Shown one piece after another: positions 1 through 8,729 of a DNA stretch of 64,000 nt. The translations under genes and the position numbers were made by a program. The notes beneath the pieces are model-generated. The model did no database searches, was not told where the DNA came from, and saw only the letters and a program-made list of their open reading frames with translations. Source of the DNA: Streptantibioticus_A sp037034305 (GTDB lineage: Bacteria; Actinomycetota; Actinomycetes; Streptomycetales; Streptomycetaceae); NCBI GenBank assembly GCA_037034305.1, contig JBAGJY010000032.1, positions 7,789 to 71,788 on the forward strand. The letters run 5' to 3'. Positions within the stretch are counted from its first letter, which is position 1, and every line of letters starts with the position of its first letter.

Positions 1-194
1 GGCTCAACACCCGTGCGGGCCAACGCCAGCAGCCACAGGTACGCATCGATGCTGCGCGCCACATGCGTGATGACCTGGCCGCGGCTCCAGCCGGGCAGAG
101 CTGACGGCTCCCGGACCTCCGAGTCACTCAACGCCTCGACAGCGCAGGTGAACCGTTCTCCGGAGCTCATGACTTCACCAGTGATGTCACGCAC
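1..194 (-). CDS. Mycothiol-dependent maleylpyruvate isomerase family protein (partial, 5' end)
   Basis: The gene runs off the left edge of the window; only about 64 N-terminal codons are visible. They include LPGWSRGQVITHVARSIDA followed by LALARTG, the N-terminal signature of the mycothiol-dependent maleylpyruvate isomerase / DinB-like four-helix-bundle family. The His in THVAR is an expected metal ligand. These proteins use mycothiol as cofactor or are general metal-dependent thiol transferases of unknown substrate. I chose the GTG at 194; a GTG at 203 and an ATG at 170 are alternatives, but 170 would clip the first helix. It is divergent from the reductase at 343. Confidence 0.75.
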   Translation of the reverse strand, partial: MRDITGEVMSSGERFTCAVEALSDSEVREPSALPGWSRGQVITHVARSIDAYLWLLALARTGVE

Positions 195-342
195 GGGCCT
201 CACTGTAGTGGGCTTGGCAGGTGGCCTCGGTCGCTCGGCCGTCAAGTACCGCCCCCCGGCGCCACGCCACTGGTGGCGATCTGATCGAATTCGGCAACGA
301 GACCATCAAACCCGCAAAGGTCTCCGGAGAACAGGAGCGCAC

Positions 343-1227
343 ATGACCACGACCACCATGACAGTGGCCGTACTCGGCCCGGGCGGGATAGGCGGACTGG
401 TCGGCGCGCTGCTCGCCCGCGACGGACACCGCGTCATCTGCCTGGCCAGCGAGGAGACCGGCGCCGTGCTGCGCCGCGACGGACTGCGGGTGCGCAGCGG
501 TCAGTACGGTGACTTCACGGCGCGGGTCGAAGCCGACACCGAGCTGCGCGAACCGGTCGACGCGGTTTTCGTCACGGTCAAGCAGACCTCCCTGTCCGCC
601 GCCCTGGAGCGTGTGCCGCAGCACGTCATCGGTGACGGGATCATCGTGCCGTTGCTCAACGGAGTCGACCACGTCACGGCACTGCGCCAGCGCTATCCGG
701 CGGCCCAGGTCGTGGCCGGAACCATCAAGGCGGAGGCCACCCGCACCGCGCCCGGACAGATAGTGCACGCCACTCCCTTCGCGGTCGTCGAACTGGCGGC
801 CCCCGTCGATGACTTCGCGGCCCGACTGCGGCACGCGGGCCTCGAGGTGAACCTGCGCGCCGACGAGGGCGCGATGCTCTGGGACAAGCTCTCCATTCTC
901 GCCCCCTTCGCCCTGCTGACCACCCGCTACCAGGCCGCCGTGGGAACCGTCCGCAGCGAGCGGCGCACCGAACTGCTGGCGGTCCTGGACGAGATCACCG
1001 CCGTGGCGCGTGCGACGGGCGCGCCGGTGAACGCCGAGGCGGTGCTCGGCTTCTTCGACCGCGCCCCGGAGGGGATGAAGTCCTCGATGCAGCGCGACGC
1101 GGCCGCGGGCCACCCCATCGAACTCGACGCCATCGGCGGCGCCGTTCTGCGGGCCGCCGCCGCCCACGACATCGACACCCCCGTCATCGCACGGCTCGTG
1201 GCCGAGCTGGGGGCACGGACAAGCTGA
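343..1227 (+). CDS. Ketopantoate reductase (ApbA/PanE) family oxidoreductase
   Basis: A 294-residue protein of the 2-dehydropantoate 2-reductase fold, which uses NADPH to reduce ketopantoate or a related 2-oxo acid in the cytoplasm. The N-terminus carries the dinucleotide-binding loop VLGPGGIGGLVGALLAR (residues about 9-25). The middle has the VKQTS segment typical of the family, and the C-terminal half is the helical domain with PHxIELDAIGG-like sequence near residue 260. I start at ATG 343, preceded by GGAGAACAGGAGCGC; longer in-frame upstream sequence has no homology. Its isolated position, away from other pantothenate genes, suggests a specialised paralogue rather than the housekeeping panE. 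Confidence 0.88.
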   Translation: MTTTTMTVAVLGPGGIGGLVGALLARDGHRVICLASEETGAVLRRDGLRVRSGQYGDFTARVEADTELREPVDAVFVTVKQTSLSAALERVPQHVIGDGIIVPLLNGVDHVTALRQRYPAAQVVAGTIKAEATRTAPGQIVHATPFAVVELAAPVDDFAARLRHAGLEVNLRADEGAMLWDKLSILAPFALLTTRYQAAVGTVRSERRTELLAVLDEITAVARATGAPVNAEAVLGFFDRAPEGMKSSMQRDAAAGHPIELDAIGGAVLRAAAAHDIDTPVIARLVAELGARTS

Positions 1228-1293
1228 GGCGCACAAGCATCTAGAGTGCGCGGTAGCAGCGGGAGGAGCCCCGCTGGGGGAGGAGCGTTCGGG

Positions 1294-2019
1294 ATGAGCG
1301 GCCTGGGTCAGGGCTCGGCCAGCGGCAGAGCGGTCGACGCGGAGGAGATGATCGCGGAGGCGCGAAAGGCGTTCTTCGTGATCTTCGGCTTCCTTGCCCT
1401 GGTGTGGCTGCTCCAGCTCGCCAACTGGGCGGACCACTACGGCCTGTCGCGGGGTTACGGGGTGGTCTCCGGCGATGTGGGCAGGCTGCCGGACATCCTT
1501 GTCGCGCCCTTTCTGCACTGGAGCTGGGCGCACATCGAGGGCAACTCGGGGCCGCTGTTCGTCTTCGGCTTCCTCGCCGCCTACCGCGGGGTGGCCCGCT
1601 TTCTGGGCCTGAGCCTGCTCGTGGCGCTGACTAGTGGACTGACGGTGTGGTTTCTGGAGCGCGGTGGCGTCGACACGGTAGGCGCCAGCGGGCTGATCTT
1701 CGGGTACTTCGGCTATGTGGTGGTCCGGGGACTGTTCGACCGGCATCTGATCGACACGTTGATCGGTGTCGTCATGGCCGCCTCGTTCGCCTACACGCTC
1801 ACCCTCACCGTGCCGGGGACGCCCGGCATCAGCTGGCTGGGGCACCTCGGCGGCCTGGCCGGGGGGCTCGTCGGGGCCTGGGTCTTCCGTGACCGGCGCC
1901 CACGGCCGGTCACGCCGGACCGGCCGGGCGGGACTGCCGGACGCCCCGGTCTGTCAGCAGGCGCCGACACCTCACGTGCGGACCTGCACAAGGAACTGGG
2001 CGACCTCGGGCTGCTCTGA
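1294..2019 (+). CDS. Rhomboid family intramembrane serine protease
   Basis: A 241-residue polytopic membrane protein with about six hydrophobic segments between residues 25 and 190. It has the rhomboid hallmarks: the HxxxxHxxxN pattern (HWSWAHIEGN, about residue 72), the catalytic serine motif GASG (about residue 129) and a His in GHLGG of the last helix. Rhomboids cleave transmembrane helices within the bilayer; the substrate here is unknown. The C-terminal 45 residues are polar and Pro/Gly-rich, probably cytoplasmic. ATG 1294 follows GGGGGAGGAGCG. It converges on the XRE-TPR gene with only 15 bp between the stops. Confidence 0.88.
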   Translation: MSGLGQGSASGRAVDAEEMIAEARKAFFVIFGFLALVWLLQLANWADHYGLSRGYGVVSGDVGRLPDILVAPFLHWSWAHIEGNSGPLFVFGFLAAYRGVARFLGLSLLVALTSGLTVWFLERGGVDTVGASGLIFGYFGYVVVRGLFDRHLIDTLIGVVMAASFAYTLTLTVPGTPGISWLGHLGGLAGGLVGAWVFRDRRPRPVTPDRPGGTAGRPGLSAGADTSRADLHKELGDLGLL

Positions 2020-2034
2020 ACGGCTGGCGCGCCG

Positions 2035-3405
2035 TCACAGCGGCGGATCGGCCGGGGCGGGCCCCAGCGTCGTCGTGCCGGGTGCGGCGCGGTGGCCGAG
2101 GCCCGTACGGTAGACGTCGAGCGCCGCCTCGACGCGGCCCGATCGGCGCAGCAGGTCGCCGAGTAGACGGCACAGATCGGCGATGTCGCCCGTGGCACCG
2201 GCCTGCTCCAGCAGGGCGAGCGCCGCCCTGTAGTGCTCCTCGGCCTGCTCGACGCGGTCCCGTTCTTCGGCGATGAGCCCGAGCAGCCGGTGCGCCGCCC
2301 CCGCGTGCACGGCGCCGCGTCCGCTGCCGAGTTCACCGAGCAGCTGCGACAACAGCTGCTCGGCCGCACCGTACTTGCCCTGTCGCCGCAGCACGTCGGC
2401 GAGTTCCACGTTGACCTGCACGGTGTACAAGTCGGCGTGTCGCTCCGCCAGGATGGCGCGCGCGGTGCCCAACTCGGCTTCGGCCTGGGCGAGGTCACCG
2501 TCCTGGGCGCGAAGATAGCCGCGCATCCAGTGGCAGTGGGCGAGTTCGGTACGGATCTGCAACTGCTGGTACAGCTCCTGTGCCCTCGCCAGCGAGGCGT
2601 CCGCGTCGGCGGTACGGCCCTCGGCCAGCAGCGTACGGGCCACACCGCGGTGCATGCGGGCCACCAGCGCCGGGTCCGTCGCCTGAGGTGCGAGCGCCAG
2701 GGCGAGTTCGGCGGCCCGGACCGCACGTGCGTGCGCGCCCATGTCCATGTACGGGGCGATCACGGCCGAGTAGAGCAGCAGCAGCGCGTTGGGGTCGTGA
2801 AGCCCCGCGGTGTTCAGCTCGTCGATGGCGTTCTCCAGCAGATAGCAGGAGTACCGCAGGTCACCGGCGAGCAGATGGGCGACGGCGCGACCGCGTAGCG
2901 CCGGGACGCGCTGCGTCAGTGGGGCGTCGGACAGCAACTCCTCAGCGGCCTGGAAGCGTTCGACCGCCTGGTCGAGGTCTCCGGTCTCCAGCGCGCAGTC
3001 ACCCAGCCCCACCAGCGCGGCGGCACGCTCCGAAGCCAGACCGAGCCGCTCCGCCTCCCGCTCCAGCTGTGTGTACCGCTGCTCCGCGTCCCGTAGTGAC
3101 CCTTCGCAGAACGCCTGCCGGGCGTCGGTCAGCCGCATGCGCACTTCGGTGGCGAGCCGCGCGGGCCGCCCGGTCCGCAGCTCCTCGTAGGTGACGCCGA
3201 GCCGGTCCGCGAGGTAGCGCAACGCGGCTTCCGAAGGACGCGTCTTGCCCGATTCGACGGTGGAGATGTACGCGGCGGTGTACTTCGGTTCCGCCAACGC
3301 CCGCTGGGTGAGCCCGCGTTCGGTGCGCAGACGCAGGACGCGCTGGCCTATCCCCGTGGTGTCCTGCGCACCTCGTGGCTCATCACGCGTCAACGGCTTC
3401 GGCAC
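2035..3405 (-). CDS. XRE-family regulator with TPR-like C-terminal domain
   Basis: A 456-residue protein. Residues about 18-75 form a Cro/C1-type helix-turn-helix (RLRTERGLTQRALAEPKYT, then AYISTVESGKTRPSEAAL). The rest, about residues 95-440, is an all-helical array of degenerate tetratricopeptide repeats rich in Ala, Leu and Glu. Streptomyces has many such HTH-TPR regulators, often sensing peptides or protein partners; the signal here cannot be deduced. The start follows a divergent intergenic region shared with the secreted neprosin-like gene, where an 8-bp direct repeat is a candidate binding site, so that gene may be a target (inference). Confidence 0.88.
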   Translation of the reverse strand: MPKPLTRDEPRGAQDTTGIGQRVLRLRTERGLTQRALAEPKYTAAYISTVESGKTRPSEAALRYLADRLGVTYEELRTGRPARLATEVRMRLTDARQAFCEGSLRDAEQRYTQLEREAERLGLASERAAALVGLGDCALETGDLDQAVERFQAAEELLSDAPLTQRVPALRGRAVAHLLAGDLRYSCYLLENAIDELNTAGLHDPNALLLLYSAVIAPYMDMGAHARAVRAAELALALAPQATDPALVARMHRGVARTLLAEGRTADADASLARAQELYQQLQIRTELAHCHWMRGYLRAQDGDLAQAEAELGTARAILAERHADLYTVQVNVELADVLRRQGKYGAAEQLLSQLLGELGSGRGAVHAGAAHRLLGLIAEERDRVEQAEEHYRAALALLEQAGATGDIADLCRLLGDLLRRSGRVEAALDVYRTGLGHRAAPGTTTLGPAPADPPL

Positions 3406-3510
3406 CCCGATCCCCCTTCGTCACGGCCGGTGGGCCCGCTCGGTCGCGGTGGCCCCGGCCAGGCCGTTGCCTGAAGTCAGGGTATTGCGCCCCGCGTTGA
3501 CCGACCGCTA

Positions 3511-3552
3511 GCTTAACTTGCCACATAAGCATAGTTACCAAAGGGCTTAACT
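3511..3552. promoter_or_regulatory. Direct repeat GCTTAACT in XRE-TPR / neprosin intergenic region
   Basis: Two exact copies of GCTTAACT lie at 3511-3518 and 3545-3552 in an unusually A/T-rich stretch between the divergent genes at 3405 and 3610. The spacing is 34 bp from start to start, close to three helical turns. This fits a promoter/operator for the XRE-TPR regulator, but no binding is demonstrated. Confidence 0.35.
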
Positions 3553-3609
3553 CACCGTTCCCCGCGGTGCACGCCTCGCGGCGCGTCCGTGATCCGATCG
3601 GAGCTGTCC

Positions 3610-4434
3610 ATGCGAATACGTCGAACGATCCGCAACGGTGTGACCGCGTGCATGGCGGCCGCACTCTGCCTGCTGAGCGCGGGCACCTCCGCCCAAGCCG
3701 ACACCCCCCGGCGGCAACCTCTCCTCGCGCCGTCAACGACCTCGGGATCCGGGCCGATCTGCTGGTTCGGCGCGTGCTACGACTACGTCTCCGGCAGACA
3801 GTTCACCGACGCGTCGGGGGCCAGCGTTCGGATGCTCCAGGCGGCACCCCGCGTCAAGGCCGGTGACCAGCAGTCCCACTCCCTGCAGGAACTGGCCGTG
3901 CAGTCGACCGACCGCAAGTCCACCGTGGAGATCGGCTGGACCGTCGACCTGGGCCTGGGCGGCGACACCCGGCCGCACCTGTTCGTCTACCACTGGGTGA
4001 ACGGCGCTGAGAGCTGCTACAACGCCTGCGGTTTCGTGCCCGTCTCGCACCGCGTGAAGGCGGGCATGCCCGTACGCCCCGGAACGGCAGCCCGCTTCAC
4101 CATCCGGAACCTGCGTGGGGACTGGTGGCTGTTCTACAACGAGCAGCCCGTCGGATACTTCCCCGGTTCACTGTGGCACGGCGGCTTCTCCCGCGCGCAG
4201 GTCATCACCGCCTTCGGCGAAGTGGCCCACGCCAACGGCAGCACCTGCGAGGAGATGGGCGACGGCCGCCCCGGCACCGCTGCGCGCTCCTCCTGGATCC
4301 GTGGCTTCCGGCTGCTCGGCTCGGCGGACGAGCCCCGTTTGACGGTCACTTCCACCAGCCCGGCCCTCTACGACGCGGGGCACATCACGCGCACCGGCTT
4401 CCACCTGGGCGGCGAAGGCAGCGGCTCCTGCTGA
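3610..4434 (+). CDS. Secreted neprosin-domain protein (glutamic peptidase-like)
   Basis: A 274-residue protein with an N-terminal signal peptide (RIRR, hydrophobic core AACMAAALCLLSAG-like, cleavage near AQA-DTP, about residue 30). From about residue 100 to 265 it matches the neprosin (DUF239) domain: GWTVDLGLGGDTRPHLFVY, a Cys-rich CYNACGFVPVS segment and WWLFYNEQPVGYFPGSLW. In plants, neprosins are glutamic prolyl endopeptidases; bacterial members are mostly uncharacterised secreted proteins. ATG 3610 has GGAG 8 bp upstream; a GTG at 3589 is in frame but less well placed. Catalytic glutamates were not assigned here. Confidence 0.8.
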   Translation: MRIRRTIRNGVTACMAAALCLLSAGTSAQADTPRRQPLLAPSTTSGSGPICWFGACYDYVSGRQFTDASGASVRMLQAAPRVKAGDQQSHSLQELAVQSTDRKSTVEIGWTVDLGLGGDTRPHLFVYHWVNGAESCYNACGFVPVSHRVKAGMPVRPGTAARFTIRNLRGDWWLFYNEQPVGYFPGSLWHGGFSRAQVITAFGEVAHANGSTCEEMGDGRPGTAARSSWIRGFRLLGSADEPRLTVTSTSPALYDAGHITRTGFHLGGEGSGSC

Positions 4435-4446
4435 CCGCCGTGGGAC

Positions 4447-5190
4447 TCAGGGCACTTGCGTCGACGACCGTGCCCCGAACTCACGCACCGCCTCGTCCAC
4501 GATCGCGGCCAGTCGCGCGTGGTGGGCGCCCTGCCAGTACGCCTGGCCGCATTCGGTGCACTGGGCGAACGTGTCGTGCGTGCGCTGTGTGCCGATCCGC
4601 AACTGCTCGCGCACCGTCGCCTTCGAGGCGTCGCGCAACGCTCCGTTGCACGCGGTGCAGCGCGTCCAGGGGGCGAGTGGAGGCGCGAACCGGGACAGCA
4701 CGTCCCTGAGTTGTTCCTCGGGACGGTGACTGTAGATGTAGGCGCCCGCCCAGATCTCCCGACGGCGCAGCAGCCCGCGGTCCCGCGACAGCATCACGCG
4801 CCGCTCCCCGGCAGAGCGCGCGGCGAGCGCCGCGTCGCCGATGTCCGGGTTCTCGTACGCGGCGTCGACACCCAGCAGGCGCAGCCGCCGCGCGAGCGTA
4901 CCGAGATGGATGTCGAGCAGGAACCGGGGCGGCCCGGACAGCTGTTGGGGTCTGCGCACGCCGCGTACCGAGATCTCGTCCCCGCCGGTGGGTACGTGGG
5001 CGGCTGCTACCTGCCGCCCGTTGACGGTCAGTACCCCGACCTCGGTGAGCGGAACCCCCAGCGACTCCACCACATGCCCGAGCGCCGAGACACCGTCGGT
5101 GCGCACCGCCGAGCGCTCCGCACGGTGCGCCTTTCCGACGAACACATGCAGTTCGGGGGCGAATCTGAGCCAGATCTGCGGTCTGTCCAC
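4447..5190 (-). CDS. Mut7-C RNase domain protein with ubiquitin-like N-terminus
   Basis: A 247-residue protein. The first ~85 residues resemble a beta-grasp (ThiS/ubiquitin-like) domain found in front of bacterial Mut7-C proteins. Residues about 95-240 are the Mut7-C / PIN-like RNase domain: FLLDIHLGTLARRLRLLGVD, then VMLSRDRGLLRR (Asp-rich active-site strands) and a zinc ribbon with two CxxC pairs (CTAC and CTEC). Members are predicted RNA-processing nucleases related to the exonuclease mut-7 C-terminus. No ATG is in frame at the right place; GTG 5190 (VDRPQIWLRF) begins the conserved sequence. It converges with the neprosin-like gene. Confidence 0.82.
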   Translation of the reverse strand: MDRPQIWLRFAPELHVFVGKAHRAERSAVRTDGVSALGHVVESLGVPLTEVGVLTVNGRQVAAAHVPTGGDEISVRGVRRPQQLSGPPRFLLDIHLGTLARRLRLLGVDAAYENPDIGDAALAARSAGERRVMLSRDRGLLRRREIWAGAYIYSHRPEEQLRDVLSRFAPPLAPWTRCTACNGALRDASKATVREQLRIGTQRTHDTFAQCTECGQAYWQGAHHARLAAIVDEAVREFGARSSTQVP

Positions 5191-5396
5191 CCGGCCAGCA
5201 TGCCAGCGGGGTGTGTGCCGCTGCCAACACTTTGCGAACGCTGTGCGGCCCGCGGCTCGGCGCCGCTCAACGATCCTCCTGCGCAGGGTTACGTTCGCCC
5301 CCAACGTAGCCGCCTCGGGCGGGGCGCCCGGTGAGAGGACTGGACTGCGCCGACCGCTTCCCACTGGGCCGGCGCCCACCTTCGCCGAAGTGCGCC

Positions 5397-5972
5397 TCAT
5401 CGCACCGCGGTTCGGCGGGTGCGGAAGGCGGCTGCCTTGGTGCGGTTCTGGCACGCCGTCGAGCAGAACTGCCGGGCGGCGTTGCGTGAGGTGTCGACGT
5501 AGACGCGGTCGCACCGCGTCGCCTGGCAAACGCCCAGGCGGCCCACCAGGTCGCTGCCGATCGCGATGGCCAGGCCCGTCGCGCAAGCGGCGCCGCACTT
5601 CACCGCGGGGGAGTCGTCCGCGCCGTGGAAGTGCAGTCGCCAGGGTCCGCCGTCGGCGCGGTCCAACTGCGGACGGGCCCCGTTCGCCAGCAGCAACGCG
5701 TTGACCGCCGTGGCGGCATCATCCATCGACCCGGTGCTGACGGCCTCGAAGACCTTACGCAACTCCCGTGCCGCGCGGGTCAGATACGCGGCCTGCTCCT
5801 GGTCGATGGTGCGCTGGCCGGTACTGGCAGGTGGGACCGCTGTCCGCACCGCGTCGACCAGTTCCGCACCTCGCGGCACGGTGTAGGGCCTGCCGCGCGC
5901 ATCGCCGTCGGTCAGCGCGTTGACGAGCGAAACCGCGGTGTCCAGAAGTATGGACACGTGACTGTCGAACAT
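5397..5972 (-). CDS. CGNR zinc finger / ABATE domain regulator
   Basis: A 191-residue protein with an N-terminal ABATE (stress-induced bacterial antiterminator-like) region and a C-terminal CGNR zinc finger at about residues 145-185 (GVCQATRCDRVYVDTSRN, then FCSTACQNRTKAAAFR). The typical motif reads C...CGRVF.D.SRN..R.YCS..C.NR. Such proteins are regarded as transcriptional regulators and commonly sit beside transporters or oxidoreductases. Here it is divergent from an MFS transporter with a perfect palindrome between them, so it probably controls that transporter and itself. ATG 5972 fits the domain start. Confidence 0.85.
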   Translation of the reverse strand: MFDSHVSILLDTAVSLVNALTDGDARGRPYTVPRGAELVDAVRTAVPPASTGQRTIDQEQAAYLTRAARELRKVFEAVSTGSMDDAATAVNALLLANGARPQLDRADGGPWRLHFHGADDSPAVKCGAACATGLAIAIGSDLVGRLGVCQATRCDRVYVDTSRNAARQFCSTACQNRTKAAAFRTRRTAVR

Positions 5973-6007
5973 CACTTGACCGGTTACCCCCTCCGCGCCT
6001 AGCGTCG

Positions 6008-6039
6008 CATCACTGACGTCGGTCAATTCATCAGTGATG
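6008..6039. promoter_or_regulatory. Palindromic operator candidate between CGNR regulator and MFS gene
   Basis: CATCACTGA at 6008-6016 is an exact inverted repeat of TCAGTGATG at 6031-6039, with a 14-bp spacer that itself contains TGAC-N4-GTCA (6014-6025). The right arm overlaps the MFS start codon at 6037. A repressor bound here would block both divergent transcripts or MFS translation initiation; the CGNR protein is the likely ligand. Confidence 0.65.
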
Positions 6040-7329
6040 GGGGAGATTGTGCAACTCTTCGGGCGTAAAGGCCAGTTACCGCTCACCGTCTGGTGGCTGT
6101 CGGTCGCCCGTGCGATCAACCGGCTCGGAGCGTTCTCGCTGCCCTTCCTCACCGTCCTGGTCACCACCGACTACGGGGTGAGCGCCACGACCGCCGGGCT
6201 CGTCTCGGCGGCCTTCGGACTCGCGACCATCCCGTCCCGCCTGATCGGCGGACGGCTCGCCGACCGTCTGGGGCGCCGCCGCACCATCGTCTTCGGCCTG
6301 ACGGGCTGCGCGATCACGCAGCTGGGGATCGCTGCCGCGAACTCCCTTGTGATGGTGGCGGTGTGCGCGGTGCTTCTCGGCTTGGCCTACGAGCTGTACG
6401 AGCCGCCGAGCCAGGCGATGATCGCTGATGTCGTGGGACCCGCCGAGCGTGTTCGTGCCTTCAGTCTGCTCAACGCCGCCCTGGCGGTCGGCGGTATGGG
6501 CGCCGGACTGATCGCGGCCGGGCTGGGACGGTGGGATCTGCGCTGGCTCTTCGTCGCCGACGCGGTGAGCTGTCTGGCCTGCGCGGTGATCGTGCGAGTC
6601 GTCCTGCCCGCCGACCGGCCGCACCGAGCCGCGCGCACCGCCGAACGCTCCGCCGACATCCGTCCCTGGCGTGACCGCGTACTGCTCCTGATGCTTGTGT
6701 TCGGCACCCTGTACGCGCTGGTCTACCTGCAGATCATGATGTCGCTTCCGCTGGCACTGGAACGCGGGGACATGCGCCCTTCGGACGCGGGGCTGCTGTT
6801 CACCGTCTCCGCCGTGACCATCGTCGCCGCCCAGCCCGTGCTGCGCCTCAAGCGGCTGAGCGCGCTGACCGCGCCCGCGGCGCTCGCGCTCGGTTACCTG
6901 CTGCTGGCAGGCGGGCTGGCCGGCTACGCGGTGGCACACGCCCTGCCGACGTACCTGGCGGCGACGGTCGTCTGGAGCCTGGGCGACCTGCTGGTGCTGG
7001 GCCGGGCGTACGCCCTGGCCACGGACCTCGCCCCGCCCGGCGGCACCGGCCGCTATCTGGCCGTCTACGGCACCAGTTGGGGCATCGCCCAGGTCGCCGC
7101 GCCCATCCTCGGCACCCAACTCCTCGAACACGCTGGCGCCACGGCCCTGTGGGCCGCAACGGCGCTACTGTGCCTGGTACTTGCCGCCGGTCAGGTTGTG
7201 ACCACTCGCTCACTTGCCGCCCGCAAGAGGACCCTTGAGGCACGCCCGAGCTCACCGAGCACCGGGAAGAGCCGACCGCCCGTGGCGCTCGGCGCCCGCG
7301 AGGAGGCGAGCGGCACGACGGGCGCCTAA
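6037..7329 (+). CDS. MFS transporter with TTA codon near the start
   Basis: A 430-residue major facilitator superfamily permease with 12 predicted helices. Between helices 2 and 3 is the MFS motif GGRLADRLGRRRTI (about residue 71). It is probably a drug or metabolite exporter, driven by proton antiport; the substrate is unknown. Codon 14 is TTA (6076-6078), read only by the bldA tRNA in Streptomyces, so expression should be development-linked. ATG 6037 lies inside the operator; GTG 6049, preceded by GGGGGAG, is an alternative. The last 4 bases overlap the convergent MFS gene. Confidence 0.85.
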   Translation: MGEIVQLFGRKGQLPLTVWWLSVARAINRLGAFSLPFLTVLVTTDYGVSATTAGLVSAAFGLATIPSRLIGGRLADRLGRRRTIVFGLTGCAITQLGIAAANSLVMVAVCAVLLGLAYELYEPPSQAMIADVVGPAERVRAFSLLNAALAVGGMGAGLIAAGLGRWDLRWLFVADAVSCLACAVIVRVVLPADRPHRAARTAERSADIRPWRDRVLLLMLVFGTLYALVYLQIMMSLPLALERGDMRPSDAGLLFTVSAVTIVAAQPVLRLKRLSALTAPAALALGYLLLAGGLAGYAVAHALPTYLAATVVWSLGDLLVLGRAYALATDLAPPGGTGRYLAVYGTSWGIAQVAAPILGTQLLEHAGATALWAATALLCLVLAAGQVVTTRSLAARKRTLEARPSSPSTGKSRPPVALGAREEASGTTGA

Positions 7330-8717
7330 CCCCGCTCCCGAAGCACCAGCACCACCACCGCCCCCGTCAACGACAGTCCCGCGGAGACCAGTAGCGCCAC
7401 ATCGGTACCGTGCGCCAGACCGCCCCCGGAGGAGGTGGCGACCGCGATGGTGATGGCGACGCCGACGGCGGAACCGATGTACCGGGCGGTGTTGTTGGCG
7501 CCTGAGCCCATGGCGGCCCGGTCGGCGGGCACACTGTCCACCGCCAGACGGGGCAATGCCGCGTTGAGCAGACCACTGCCGAGGCCGGAGACCACCAGAC
7601 CGGGCAGTAGCCGCGGCCAGGAACCGGCGCCCGCGGCGCCCAGCATCATGAGCACCCCCACGGCGGACAGCGCGAAGCCGACGGCGAGTTGGTGCCGCAC
7701 GCGCAGGCGGTGCGCCAGCCTGCGCACCTGCAACGCCACCACGAACGCCGTCCCCGCCCAGAGGAAGAACAGCCACGCCGAGCCGAGCGCCGACATCCCG
7801 AAGACCTGCTGGAGCAGCGCGGACAGATAGCTGAACATCCCGATCACACCGAGCCCGGTGAACAGCGCTGCGGCGATCGAGGCGAGGAAGACCGGCCTGC
7901 GGAACAGACCTGGGTCGATCATCGGGGCCGCGCTGCGCCGCTCGATCCACACGAAGGCCACGGCGAGGACCACCGCCGCCGCGCCGAGCAGCAGCACCGG
8001 CGCCCGCAGCCATCCGTCGCGGCCCAAGGTGACCGCGCTGAGCAGGGCGGTCAGCGCGATGCCCAGCACGGCGGCGCCGGGCAGGTCCAGCCGACCCGCG
8101 CGGGGAGACCGGGACTCGCTGAGCGTAGGGACCGCGGCCACGGCCGTGAGGGCGCCCACGCCAGCGAAGATCGCGTAGCAGAGCCGCCAGTTGACCGCGC
8201 TCAGTCCACCGGCGACCACCGGTCCGGTCGCGATGCCCGCGCTGACCGACGCGCCCCAGACACCCATCGCGCGGATCCGCTCGTGCCCCACGGGGTACGC
8301 CTGGGCGAGCAGCCCCAGGCTGCTGGCGATGATCGCGGCGGACGCCGCGCCCTGGGCGATCCGGGCCAGGGTGAACGTCAGCGTCGACGTGGCCAGGGCG
8401 CCGAGCGCGGTGGTGACGGCCAGCGCGCCGGTGCCGATGAGGAACGCGCGGCGTCGGCCGTGGTCGTCGGCGAGGGCGCCGGCGACCAGGAGGAGGGCGG
8501 CCAGGCCGAGGGGCGCGCCGTTGAGCAGCCAGGCCTGGTCGGTGACGGGTGTGTGGAAGTCCGCGACCATGCCCGCAAGGGTGAGCATGGGCGCGGTGTA
8601 GTTCATCAGCGCGATGGCGGTGGCCAGGGCCGTGACGGCCAGGACCGGGCCGGGGTGGGCTTGCCGCTTGGTCCGGTCTCGCACCGTGGATCCGGGATCG
8701 GTCCGTGTTGGCACCAT
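7326..8717 (-). CDS. MFS drug efflux transporter (DHA2-type)
   Basis: A 463-residue permease with about 14 hydrophobic segments, the size and topology of the QacA/EmrB-like DHA2 family. It carries the helix 2-3 motif GALADDHGRRRAFLIG (about residue 84) and the antiporter-type motif ATGPVVAGGLSAVNWR in helix 5. Such proteins export drugs, dyes or antibiotics by proton antiport. ATG 8717 has AGGAG 5 bp upstream; the GTG two codons earlier is less well placed. It is divergent from an HxlR regulator with paired operator-like palindromes between, so it is likely induced by a small molecule that the regulator senses. Confidence 0.86.
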   Translation of the reverse strand: MVPTRTDPGSTVRDRTKRQAHPGPVLAVTALATAIALMNYTAPMLTLAGMVADFHTPVTDQAWLLNGAPLGLAALLLVAGALADDHGRRRAFLIGTGALAVTTALGALATSTLTFTLARIAQGAASAAIIASSLGLLAQAYPVGHERIRAMGVWGASVSAGIATGPVVAGGLSAVNWRLCYAIFAGVGALTAVAAVPTLSESRSPRAGRLDLPGAAVLGIALTALLSAVTLGRDGWLRAPVLLLGAAAVVLAVAFVWIERRSAAPMIDPGLFRRPVFLASIAAALFTGLGVIGMFSYLSALLQQVFGMSALGSAWLFFLWAGTAFVVALQVRRLAHRLRVRHQLAVGFALSAVGVLMMLGAAGAGSWPRLLPGLVVSGLGSGLLNAALPRLAVDSVPADRAAMGSGANNTARYIGSAVGVAITIAVATSSGGGLAHGTDVALLVSAGLSLTGAVVVLVLRERG

Positions 8718-8729
8718 GCTCACTCCTGG

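Noticed and set aside
187..1845. A 552-codon open frame on the minus strand
   Set aside because: It is antisense to the ketopantoate reductase-like and rhomboid genes, is rich in Arg, Gly and His, and matches no family; it is a high-GC shadow frame.
6076..7131. Long minus-strand frame opposite the MFS transporter
   Set aside because: It has low-complexity Gln/Arg/Gly content and no start site, and the plus-strand transporter explains the region.
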